This document shows, piece by piece, positions 12,415 to 21,822 of a DNA stretch of 64,000 bases. Position numbers and translations under genes: made by a program. Source of the stretch: Trileptium ribeirensis (taxonomy: Eukaryota > Nematoda > Enoplea > Enoplida > Thoracostomopsidae); the NCBI GenBank assembly GCA_030248225.1, contig JASANE010003633.1, forward strand, positions 1 to 64,000, read 5' to 3'. Within the stretch, counting starts at the first letter, position 1, and each line of letters opens with the position of its first letter. The notes under the pieces are model-generated. The model worked only from the letters and a program-made list of their open reading frames with translations. It was not told the origin of the DNA and did not search any database.

Positions 12415-15400
12415 TGTCAACTTTTGGGCAGGTCCAACCTTGTATTTACCCTTCTTTCTAGACAATATTTCTTAGGTTTTGACCTAATTACCAAAATCAT
12501 ACCAATTTCATTATCCTTCCCTGGGGGACATTCGCTCTCCCATAGGGGTGATTCCTATATTCATCCCCGATGGGATAAAACTATCCAAATTTCATATTTT
12601 ATTCTTCATTTCCTACTCCCTATCGATATATCACCTCTAAAATATGACTCTAAATCTAGGAATTTACAAATTTCCTTACTTTTACTTAAATAACACATTT
12701 CTCTTGGTTTTATCATTATTTCCTCTCGGTGGGGTGGGTTATAGCCATAACGGGTACATTCACACTTATTCCCACTCGGGTAAACCCATTATTTACTCCT
12801 ATATCGGGGTACATCACCCCTATGCCCTAATTTGACATTCAATTTTACCTAAAAATCAATGTTTTTACTTTTCTCTCAAATTTGCAAATTCGTTGATATT
12901 TTTCCAACTCGGGTACAATTTTTCCCTATCACTGGACTATATTTCATATTCTCCCTCTGTGGAAACCCCCTTAATTCCATTATAACTCTATTTTTATTAC
13001 CCTCGGGTTCCTCTAATTTTCACTGTTTTCTCCTAAAAACAAATACATTAATATTCCACTTCTTCTAATAATATCCGATTTCCCGTACCCTTAAAACTAT
13101 CAAAGGGGCTTCCACTCATTCCCTCCGGAAATATATTCAACCCCTACGGGATACCTCTATATAACCCCTATTTCTAACTCAAAACTCTCCAAAATTCTCC
13201 TAAAATCTAAGAAATATTATTACTAATATATATACTATTAATACTAAATAAATTTACGTAGCTAATTTTTATCTCTATTGTGTGGAGATAGCTATTGTTT
13301 TGGTATGATAGTTAGTCGACGTAGAGTGTTGTGTAGAGAGTGTATTATTATTACGTTGTTATTCGACAAATTGCGGAGTGTGGATGTAGTTATTGTGTTG
13401 TTGTTGTTATACTTGTAGTTTTTTTATTGCGGAATAGGGAGTTTCAATGTTTGGTTCTATTATCACTTTCAATACTTCGTCACCGTGTTTGTTAGTTTCA
13501 TTGGAATCGAAAGCATGCCTAGACCTTGAATAATTTTAGGGTCTTTGCTATTACCTTGTTAAAATCCCATAGTACTTACACACACACACGCATATTAGAA
13601 TAAACCTATAGGCTCAGTCACAGTGACTTTGCAGGAGGTTACCTGCATTTCTGGACTTCCGAGGATGCGGGTGTGCTAGGCAGAGTAAGCCCTAGCCGGG
13701 TATATGGCAGACCAGAAAAACGGCAGCCCATTCCTTAAACGGGAACCTCTGGGTGGGATTGGTCTTTCTACCTTTCCGGCACCTTTTCACCACCCGTTGG
13801 ACCCCAGGCTGCCACACCATGGGCTGCTCTATCGTCGAAGGCTGTGACATTGTAAACATTCCCTGGGGTGGGACATGGTTGTCGGAACTATGTCTCAGCG
13901 TAAGCCTCGCCTAGGGGTTGTCCAATGCACAGGCCGGGGAAATTTTACGCTTAGGGGGCTTGGCAGATATGGGCCAACACCCACGTTCTATTTAGGGAAA
14001 ATCCTGTGTCACTTGTCCCTTCACCCTAACGCTAACACTTAAAATTCCTTAGTTTTTCAGGGTCAGGAACCTCACGAATTCTACAGGTAGTACGATTTAA
14101 GGTGCATGTATCCTATAATGCATGATCGCACTTTATTGTCTTAAAACCGCTTTAAAACATAAAAATTTATAAAAATTGTTATGGGAAAATTGATTACGCA
14201 GTGCGAAACTCTCGGTTACCACTAAACTCACAAAGCTTGTTATCGTTGTTACACCTGGTGCATAATGCCGGGATTTTGTTAAGTTTTGTTCTATAACTTT
14301 TTATTGTGTTCTAACGATGTCACCATATAATCTTTAAAACATTTCCAGCTAACCTTGGGTAATAAAATTTCTACTATACGGCTGTGCGTGTCACTTGGCC
14401 AGCAGGAGCTGATGGTGTTGTTTTCTTATTTTTACTTGTAGTTTACTAGATGTTACTTCCAGTTGACGGATGGTGCGGGTCACCAATGCGGACGTTATCT
14501 TTTGCAAAATACTTACGGTGGCAGGGCCACGTTATATTCCTAGCACTTGCTCATTTGGCATTTATTTGGTACTATGGGTTAAATGGTTTGCGAAGGCGCC
14601 TGTTTCAACGAACTGTTAGGTTCATTGTGTTAATCGTTATTTTCTTTATCTATTTTCAGACGACCTGTAAATATTTATAGCTTTAGCGTTCTGGTGCAAT
14701 CTTTCGGCATTAATATTACGATCTCTAAAGGTAACCCCCAGATTTTTTTTGTTTTATGCATAAATGGGCCGTTCTGGGTAACGGAATTTTCCAGTATTAA
14801 CGGAACAAGCCAACAACTTTATGAGAAAACCGTCATAGCTCCAGTCTGTGTCTCGACTCTGGCCGCTTGTCGAGCTGAGACAGAGCTTGGATGCCTTCAG
14901 AACTAATATAGTTCACACCTACTTTTGTTTAACCATCTATGATGAAATTTTCACAATTCAAACTTTTACAAAGTTTTACTTAGTGTCATGACTTATTCTT
15001 TTCTAAACTCTTATCAATGTCCCATGGCCTGTCATTCGGACTAGCCAGGGTACAAACGTTGATGGGCCAAGTGCTCATATTCGCTAACGTTAGTTAAAAT
15101 TATCATGTTAAATTGTGAAATTCATCAGTTCTATTTAGGCATTTCTAGTATAAATTCATTACCCACGGTACGTTCTTCGGACTCACCAGGGTACAGTCAG
15201 TATTAGCACGGATATGCAATCCTGCTAACCCAAAATTCAATTCAGCCTTAGTTTAATTTTGAGGATGTTACGTCTAAAAGGGTGCCGAATGCACCAATAC
15301 CATCCATACCTAAACTCCCAATTTTTATCCCATGGCAATTTACTTTTTAATGTGAGCAATAGTCTACGTCTGTTTAGGTTGCAAGACATAATTGGCAATC

Positions 15401-15764
15401 AACTCGAATTGGGCGAACTGTAATTTATTTTAGTGTATATATATACGTTCACACGGCCTAATCAGCTTAGTTCACAATCAAGCACCAGACATGGACCTAA
15501 ACTCGATATCCCTGCCGGGGACAATGACATGTCTACCGCTGGGAACTCGCGCAACTCTCATCCAGTGATAAAGGGTATCTCCGACCGCTGGTAGACCGGT
15601 CCATTCCGTTGGTGGCTCCTTTCCCCTTATTCTCGATTTTGCTTATGTTTTTGGGTAACTCACGAACTCGCTCTGTATCCTCACCTCTTCCCCTTGGCCA
15701 CCATTGGAGATGTCGGTTACGTTTTGGTAAGAAACGTGCCGCGGAGAAGGCCGGTAAACTCACA
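12415..15764 (+). repeat. 5' LTR (about 3350 bp)
   Basis: It starts TGTCAACTTTTGGGC and ends AAACTCACA, a TG...CA structure, and matches 29823-33164 almost throughout. Its first 700 bp are C-rich and G-poor; a TATATAA word lies at about 13162 and AATAAA words near 13239 and 13593, candidates for promoter and poly(A) signals. A GTAAGAA donor-like site lies at 15727 close to the LTR end. This is very long for a Ty3/Gypsy LTR, which is usually a few hundred bases to about 1.5 kb. Confidence 0.95.
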
Positions 15765-15783
15765 TGGTGGCCATGACGAGACC
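15765..15783 (+). promoter_or_regulatory. Primer-binding site (tRNA-primed minus-strand synthesis)
   Basis: TGGTGGCCATGACGAGACC begins at the base after the LTR terminal CA. TGG pairs with the CCA tail of a tRNA. The implied tRNA 3' end would have a GGCCATG-type acceptor stem, closest in my memory to arginine tRNAs. That assignment is weak; the position and TGG start are strong. Confidence 0.7.
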
Positions 15784-16161
15784 TGTCATTGTCAAAGTTT
15801 AGGTTACACATATTTTGTTAAAGATGGTCAGAATCAATTTGTTCGATATATAGTTAACTCTTCTGTTATATGGTAAGAGTGTGATGCTGGACATCTTAGG
15901 TGGTAAAGGTGCTCAAGAGTGTGAATGTACTTCTGGAAAGTGGAAAGGTAGTTTAACTGAAAATAAACACCTTGAAAAAAACTATTTGTTAATTTTATGT
16001 TTGCTTGTTGCACGTTATCAGCACGGTTTGTTCGTTGCTGCGATGGAGTTAGGACAATTTACTTGTTGTTGTTAATATTTAATGTGAAGGAGCTATGTAT
16101 GGTGGTATGCATGGAAATATTGTAATAGAAAAGTAATTTTGTAACATTTTTCTAATTGCAG
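15784..16161 (+). other. Leader between PBS and first coding exon
   Basis: Contains a second donor-like site (TGGTAAGAG, GT at 15873) and ends in a polypyrimidine tract with the acceptor TTTTTCTAATTGCAG at 16147-16161. An upstream exon in the LTR or leader is probably spliced to 16162. Confidence 0.55.
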
Positions 16162-16452
16162 CATGGCTTCCACTTCTAAGGATGTCACGTATAGCGGGTA
16201 TCAAACGCACACGTCCGAGGGCGACTATAGCGAGGGCGATTGGACACCCCCTAAACGGCGTTCACGCAAGCGGCGCAAAACGTTGACGCCACCGCGAGGG
16301 AAATCGGTACAGCCCTCACGGGCCTCGACTTCGGCGGATGATTCGGAGCGACTTCCTACCGAGGCGGAAACGCGACAACGGCATGCGTTACATGCTCAAC
16401 GGTATTTGCGGCAAGCGCTAAAGGAACCAAATTATGTGCCTCCACCACTTTT
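16162..16452 (+). CDS. Small spliced leader exon encoding a basic NLS-like peptide
   Basis: An acceptor (TTGCAG) sits one base before the ATG at 16163, and a perfect donor GTAAGT begins at 16453. Read through the donor, the ORF meets a stop within one codon (97 aa), so the coding end is best seen as a splice site. The peptide is Ser/Thr-rich with a strong basic cluster KRRSRKRRK at residues 31-39, a likely nuclear localisation signal, followed by a charged helix-prone end. Joining at 16452 leaves two bases of a codon, and this phase fits both the acceptor at 16738 (Gag-like ORF) and the acceptor at 23932 (exonuclease ORF). The role of the peptide is unknown; a shared N-terminus on two products is inferred. 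Confidence 0.65.
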
Positions 16453-16738
16453 GTAAGTATTAGTAAAATTTCTTGTTGGTAATTGTGAATTTTTCTATGA
16501 TTGTTTTGTTTTTTTCTTTCCACTCGCTTATGCACTAACAATTCGTAATGTGACACAGGTATGTCTTGAGTGAAAGGTACCCATATCCCAACCCTTGGCA
16601 GTACCTGAGAGGGGATGGGTAGGAATGGGACATTTATGTATAATAATGAATTGTGTGTTGTTTCAGTGATTGAAGATTGTCGGTAAGGAATTATGATTTT
16701 TGGATAAAAACTTAGAATTGTAGTGTTGGAAATTTCAG
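16453..16738 (+). other. Intron within the retroelement, with internal alternative sites
   Basis: The donor is GTAAGT at 16453 and the acceptor AATTTCAG at 16738. Inside lie another acceptor (TTGTTTCAG, ending 16666) and a donor (GTAAGG, about 16683), which would define a tiny exon of about 16 nt. Including that exon gives an early stop, so it may switch the leader off. Confidence 0.5.
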
Positions 16739-17945
16739 TGAATTTGTAATACTAGGCGATAAGGTAATAATAATGGAATCTGATAAGGATCCAGATAGTG
16801 TGTTTGTTGAATGTGAAGACCAGGTTGAACGAACTATGTCAACCACAACCACTGAACGGGCAATCTTTTCCACCGTGGCACCACCTATCTTCACGTTTGC
16901 AGCCACGACGGGTGTCGGAACAACCTCTCGGATACCTCGACGACCCAGAGTTACAGTTTCTACGGGCTGGCGTCCTGAAGTGCGACGGCGACCTATTCCG
17001 CTTGAACCAGACGTTACAGTAATAGCTGCGAATCCAGGTGTGGAAAGAGATATTCCATTGGAGTTGTCTTCAGCTACAAGACGACGACGTTATTTCGCAG
17101 AATTGGACGATGAGATAACGCGAGCCCAGGATCATTGTCGAAAAATGGCAGAAAAATGGCGAGAAGCAAAACAAAGTAGTACTGATACCAGTGATAATGG
17201 AGTTCGGTGTAGACAACCTGTAATTCCCGAGCAGCCAGAGTATAGAAGAATATTGGGTGCAGCGAGACCAACACCATATATTCCACCTACTTATCCACTG
17301 GGTCAGGATGAAGAACCCCAGCGTGGAGTCGATATGTATAGATCTGAGGATCGCATCGCAATTGAGCGATCTCGCAGTCGCGCAGAGTCTGCTTATAGGG
17401 AACCTGGCGAAGGCAGCACTCGGGTGAAACAGATGAGTCAGGCTGTTGACACTGCGGAACGGCGTATGCAATCCTTGGCACAAGAGATCGAACACTACCG
17501 CAGCGTCATCAGTCGGCACACTTCTGCGGATGAGTTTGAGGTTCGTGAGGCCGAGAATGTATTGTATCAAGCGTTGGAAAATGCTGTTAGTGGTGGTCTT
17601 CCGACTACAATCCAATCGGATCCTACTCATCCTGCACATGTTGGTGACCGTTTTCGATTACCGGTACGAAGTGAAGCAGTAATAGAGGAACCGGTGTATG
17701 AAAACGCGCAATCTCGATACCGTGATTGGGTTGGAGAAATTCAACAGGAAACTCGACGGCCAGTTCCAGATACCAAACCTGCTGAATTGGATATCTTGCG
17801 TACTACTATGCAGGAGGAGGATGATAGACGACGGCGGGGTCAAACCTCCTCGAGGTCTGGTGCATTACCTCGCACCTCTGTCGTGAGTATTCCTGGTATG
17901 GTGCAAGTTCGAGAACCTGCTGCACAAGGACAATTACGAACGTAA
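16739..17945 (+). CDS. Gag-like N-terminal ORF
   Basis: The first ATG is at 16773 (390 aa), but the frame is open from the acceptor at 16739 and continues from the small exon. The product is Thr/Pro/Arg-rich at the N-terminus. It has charged, helix-prone stretches around residues 95-125 and a coiled-coil-like stretch around residues 220-250. It shows no enzyme motif. It is in the same frame as the capsid ORF that follows, separated only by the UAA at 17943, so the two may once have been, or may still be by readthrough, one long Gag. I do not recognise a database family for this segment. Confidence 0.7.
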
Positions 17946-18986
17946 CTGCGCAGTGGAACCGATGCGGATGCCACTGGTCGAACTTCAGCTTGGTCAACCT
18001 TTTCTGGTATGCCCGAAATATCATCGTATGTGCTTCGACATCCATGGGAAAAGTTTAAAGGTGACGATTTTCCTGGCTGGTTAGAAGGTTTTGAACGAAC
18101 ATTGCGTAGTTTCCATGTGCGATTGGATACGCATAAGGTAACATTATTTACCTTAGCAATGGCTGGGGAATCAGCCAGATACGTTCTGCGAGCGGTCGAA
18201 TCGATGTTACCGGAACCTGCTTATTATGAGGACTACGTACGTGGATTTCTTCGTCATTACGATCTTTTAAAATCCTTTGGCGATCGGCTGAATGACTTCA
18301 AAGCAAGTATGGTGCAAGGTCGAAGTGAAACAATTATGGAGTTTAAAGCAAGATTGCAAGCCACATGGTTACGAAAATTCAGCCTGATTGAGCAACAACA
18401 CAATTATTCGGAATGTTTTTTCACGTTCCTTAAAGGCTTACGTCATGGGATTGGAGCGGATATTCAAACTCGATGTGGAGATCGACACGATGATGAGGAA
18501 GCAGCTCGAATTGCAGTGGAACGTTATGATTTTCTGCGACGGTGTGATACGCATCTTCGTGAGGATGGAACAGATGGAAATGTTCGACCCGGGATTCTAC
18601 GTAAAACGATTAGAATGAAAGATGTTTCGGCAGCAGAGTTGGAAATGGCTGACGAACAGCCAGATAGTCACGACGAAAATTCACAAGTAGCTGTAGTGCA
18701 AACGGTTACACGTAGTGGGCTTGTACCACGAGCCACTGCGGCTCCAGTTCGTCCAACGAAGACACCGACGACGGGAGTTGTTACTCAGTCGGCTGCAGTT
18801 GCTGGTGGAACGATGGGAGACGCTGCAACGGGAGTCAGTGATTCATCCACAGCGGAATTACAACAGATGATGAAGCAATTTTTCGAGCAGATGAAATTGC
18901 AGACCGCGCCGAAATCTAATGAAGCATCGGATACTGCCATGGTACGTAACTCTTGGAATAATACACGTAATGACAATATTATGTAA
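17946..18986 (+). CDS. gag: Gag capsid ORF (retrotransposon gag type)
   Basis: The ATG is at 18009 (325 aa), in frame with the preceding ORF. The N-terminal half (from about residue 10: HPWEKFKGDDFPGWLEGFER) has the usual pattern of Ty3/Gypsy capsids: a W/F-rich start, a helical region, then a YVRGFLRHY and LNDFKASMVQGRSETIMEFK stretch. The C-terminal third is Thr/Ala-rich, ending in an Asn-rich tail. No zinc knuckle lies in this frame; the CCHC box is in the -1 frame just downstream (19061-19102). The ORF ends with UAA at 18984. Confidence 0.8.
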   Translation: MRSGTDADATGRTSAWSTFSGMPEISSYVLRHPWEKFKGDDFPGWLEGFERTLRSFHVRLDTHKVTLFTLAMAGESARYVLRAVESMLPEPAYYEDYVRGFLRHYDLLKSFGDRLNDFKASMVQGRSETIMEFKARLQATWLRKFSLIEQQHNYSECFFTFLKGLRHGIGADIQTRCGDRHDDEEAARIAVERYDFLRRCDTHLREDGTDGNVRPGILRKTIRMKDVSAAELEMADEQPDSHDENSQVAVVQTVTRSGLVPRATAAPVRPTKTPTTGVVTQSAAVAGGTMGDAATGVSDSSTAELQQMMKQFFEQMKLQTAPKSNEASDTAMVRNSWNNTRNDNIM

Positions 18987-19906
18987 CGTATTGGAGGTGG
19001 CACTTTACTAAGTACTGGTACCAATCTTCGTGTCAATCCGCTGGGAACACTCGGCGACGATGCTTTTCTTGCACTGGTTTTGGTCATATGTCAACAAATT
19101 GTCCTTCGTTGCCAACATCGTCGGCGGGACAAAGGAGCGAACGAAGTCGACCGGAAACACCATCAGAGCGGCCAATACCTCATGTGGCCGAGATTACGGA
19201 ATTGATGGATGCTGAGAATGATAACAATCACTTGAATATGGAACCAACAGAATCCACAACCGACGAGGAAGTTGTCTGGGATTTTGGCTGTATCGAAGAG
19301 GATATTTTTGGTTCTGACGAACACCAGGAATTAGCATCAAATGCTATTTGCAGTACGGAAATTTTTGCTATCACGACGCCACAGAAGGCCCAGCGACAAA
19401 CGGGAGGGATATTCATTGACGTGGTTCTTGGTGATGTTATTGCTCGTGCGTTTGTGGACACTGGTGCAGATGTTAGCTTAATTGACGCAGGGCTGTATGA
19501 AATGTCCTTGAGTCATTGGCCATGTATTAATAGTGCAAAGCGCTTACGTGCTATCAATGGCGGTGAATTACCATGTATCGGAATTGTCCAACTACCTGTC
19601 AATATTGGGTTGGCTACGGTGGAATTTCATCATTTTTATGTAGCCAAGGAGTTAAAATATCCGGTTATTCTTGGTCATCAATTCTTCGAGCAATACCAAA
19701 TTACGATTGCTTATCCGGGACCTGATATTCTGATTGCCGGAATGCCTGTCGAGGTATTTACGTGGAATTTTATGGCTCGTGATTATCAAAAAGTGGATCG
19801 GAATTGTGGATTTACTGCAATACAGCAAGAAATTGACGGACGAACGGCATCTATATTGGAAATACAGGCGGATCCACAGGTTTTCCGTCTGGCAGCCAGG
19901 TTGTAA
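18974..19906 (+). CDS. pro: CCHC nucleocapsid box plus aspartic protease
   Basis: The frame is -1 relative to Gag and opens at 18974, overlapping the Gag end by 13 nt. The first ATG (19088) falls inside the zinc knuckle, so that ATG is unlikely to be the true start; entry by -1 frameshifting from Gag is more plausible. The zinc knuckle CFSCTGFGHMSTNC (CX2CX4HX4C) is at 19061-19102. The protease active site FVDTGADVSL is at residues 122-131 from the ATG (catalytic D124), and the flap-side VILGHQF is at 193-199. The ORF ends at a UAA that overlaps the next start (UAAUG). No canonical slippery heptamer was seen in the short Gag overlap. Confidence 0.85.
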   Translation, partial: QYYVTYWRWHFTKYWYQSSCQSAGNTRRRCFSCTGFGHMSTNCPSLPTSSAGQRSERSRPETPSERPIPHVAEITELMDAENDNNHLNMEPTESTTDEEVVWDFGCIEEDIFGSDEHQELASNAICSTEIFAITTPQKAQRQTGGIFIDVVLGDVIARAFVDTGADVSLIDAGLYEMSLSHWPCINSAKRLRAINGGELPCIGIVQLPVNIGLATVEFHHFYVAKELKYPVILGHQFFEQYQITIAYPGPDILIAGMPVEVFTWNFMARDYQKVDRNCGFTAIQQEIDGRTASILEIQADPQVFRLAARL

Positions 19907-21822
19907 TGGAAGCAACAGAAGATGGCGCGGCCATTTTCCAAACGATGCTGGTCGCGAGGTCTGTAGGAGTTGTCCAATCTGGTGGTCAACTCTGGGTGCC
20001 TATTGTCAATACCACTAACTCAAAAGTAATTGTTCCAAAAGGACTCGTTTGCGTTAGAATCGAGCCTATAGCTGGTTACGATATTTATCCTCCAGACGAG
20101 GAGATAGAGGAAATCGGTCAGGTACAAACTAGCGACGCTAAGCTAGGCTCTGTGCCTAAGCCAATGCGGCGGCATTGGATAAACCCGGAACAGTTGCAAC
20201 AATATCTCACGACTCAAAATAATTGTAAGGATCAACTGGAACCAATACCTGGTGTTGATTTGTCGTCATCAGTATTGGATGATGTAGGAAAACGCTATTT
20301 GCAACTACTGATGGATGAACATCGTGATATTTTTGCTAAGTCGAATGAGGAACTCGGCGATTGTAGTGTTGCGTTGCATACAATCAACACGGGTTCTGCG
20401 CCACCTATTCGGCAAAAAGCGTATCCTGCGCCGCATGCGATGCGACAGGAAATTGAGCGACAAATTGGACAAATGAAAGCTACTGGAGCGATACAACCAT
20501 CAAGTAGTCCATGGGCTAGTCCAGTAGTGATGGTACACAAGAAAGACGGTACGTTACGTTTTTGTATTGACTATCGTAAGGTAAAGGCGTTAACGGTGAA
20601 AGATGCGTTTCCGTTACCACGTACCAATGAGCAATTGGAATCACTTCGCGGAACGCGGTATTTTTCGACTATAGATTTACAATCAGGTTATTGGCAAATT
20701 CGAATGGATGAGGAAAGTAAACCCAAAACGGCTTTTGTCACCCACGAAGGGTTGTACGAATGGGATCGTATGCCGTTTGGTTTAACCAACGCACTTGCTA
20801 CTTTTCAGCGAACCATGCAGACCGTGTTGCTGGGAATCAGTTGTCTGTGTTTCATTGACGATATAATTGTATTTTCAGCAAATTTTTGGCAACACTTATT
20901 TGATTTACATCAAGTTTGGCAACGATTACGCGACAATGGTCTTAAAGTTAAAGGAAAAAAGTGTCATTTTGCGCAGGAAAAAGTACAATTCCTTGGACAC
21001 GTTGTTTCACGTGACGGAATAAGTACAGATCCTAGTAAGATCGAAAAGGTGCAAAAATGCTCTAAGCCTACTAGTGTGAAGGAAGTACGTAGTTTTCTTG
21101 GTCTTACCAATTACTATCGACGGTTTGTACCTAACTACGCTACTGCTGCGGCACCGCTGTATGAAACTACGAAGGAGCGTCCTAAAGGAGTCAGGTTTTC
21201 GTCAGGATGGACGGAAGCGTGTGATGTAGCTTTTCAGCAGCTCAAGGAAGCGCTCACCACGACGCCAATTTTAGCCTATCCGGATTATACAAAACCGTTT
21301 GTTTTGTTTACGGACGCTAGTGATTACGGTGTAGGCAATGTACTAGAACAGGAGGATGAAAATGGTCGACTTCGTGTGATTGCTTACAATGGGCAAAAAT
21401 TTTCACCTGCTCAAATGCACTATAGCATACCTGAGAAGGAATGTTTGGCTATAGTACGTGCGTTCAAGGAATATCGACCATATTTCATAGGTAATTACGT
21501 TACAGTGTATACTGACCATCAATGTTTAACGTATATACTTAACGGCCGTCGAAACTTAGATGGACTTACGGGTAGACTTTTTCGGTGGACTATCAAATTG
21601 CAAGAATACTCATTTGAAGTAAAATACATGCCAGGGCTTAAGTTAACGAATGCCGATGGTATGAGTCGACCCCCTTTGCTTCAAATTTCAAAGGAAGACA
21701 TCGAGAAGGCGTACTCTTCTGCCGCTTATGAACGCGACGATGCGGTAGCGTACGCAGGACCAAGAATGGCCGTGGCCGCAAGCACAAATCCTTCGGGAAC
21801 AGCGGTTGGATCCGGAGATTGA
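19906..21822 (+). CDS. pol: Reverse transcriptase and RNase H
   Basis: 638 aa from the ATG at 19906, which overlaps the protease stop as UAAUG. Open frame exists upstream to 19837, so -1 frameshifting is an alternative. The reverse transcriptase spans about residues 180-380: first catalytic D257 (FSTIDLQSGYWQI), MPFGLTNA at 289-296, and the FIDD box with D318 and D319. RNase H spans about 460-590, with its acidic residues in place: D470 (FTDASDYG), E512 (PEKECLAI), D537 (VYTDHQCL) and D584 (NADGMSRP). It converts element RNA to cDNA in the cytoplasmic particle and degrades the RNA template. All catalytic residues are intact. Confidence 0.95.
   Translation: MEATEDGAAIFQTMLVARSVGVVQSGGQLWVPIVNTTNSKVIVPKGLVCVRIEPIAGYDIYPPDEEIEEIGQVQTSDAKLGSVPKPMRRHWINPEQLQQYLTTQNNCKDQLEPIPGVDLSSSVLDDVGKRYLQLLMDEHRDIFAKSNEELGDCSVALHTINTGSAPPIRQKAYPAPHAMRQEIERQIGQMKATGAIQPSSSPWASPVVMVHKKDGTLRFCIDYRKVKALTVKDAFPLPRTNEQLESLRGTRYFSTIDLQSGYWQIRMDEESKPKTAFVTHEGLYEWDRMPFGLTNALATFQRTMQTVLLGISCLCFIDDIIVFSANFWQHLFDLHQVWQRLRDNGLKVKGKKCHFAQEKVQFLGHVVSRDGISTDPSKIEKVQKCSKPTSVKEVRSFLGLTNYYRRFVPNYATAAAPLYETTKERPKGVRFSSGWTEACDVAFQQLKEALTTTPILAYPDYTKPFVLFTDASDYGVGNVLEQEDENGRLRVIAYNGQKFSPAQMHYSIPEKECLAIVRAFKEYRPYFIGNYVTVYTDHQCLTYILNGRRNLDGLTGRLFRWTIKLQEYSFEVKYMPGLKLTNADGMSRPPLLQISKEDIEKAYSSAAYERDDAVAYAGPRMAVAASTNPSGTAVGSGD

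Noticed and set aside
15533..15811. 92-aa minus-strand ORF, also present near 32933-33169
   Set aside because: It lies across the LTR end and PBS on the non-coding strand; the duplicate exists only because LTRs are duplicated.
17070..17639. 189-aa minus-strand ORF opposite the Gag-like ORF
   Set aside because: Shadow of the plus-strand coding sequence; Cys/Ser/Leu-rich with no motif.
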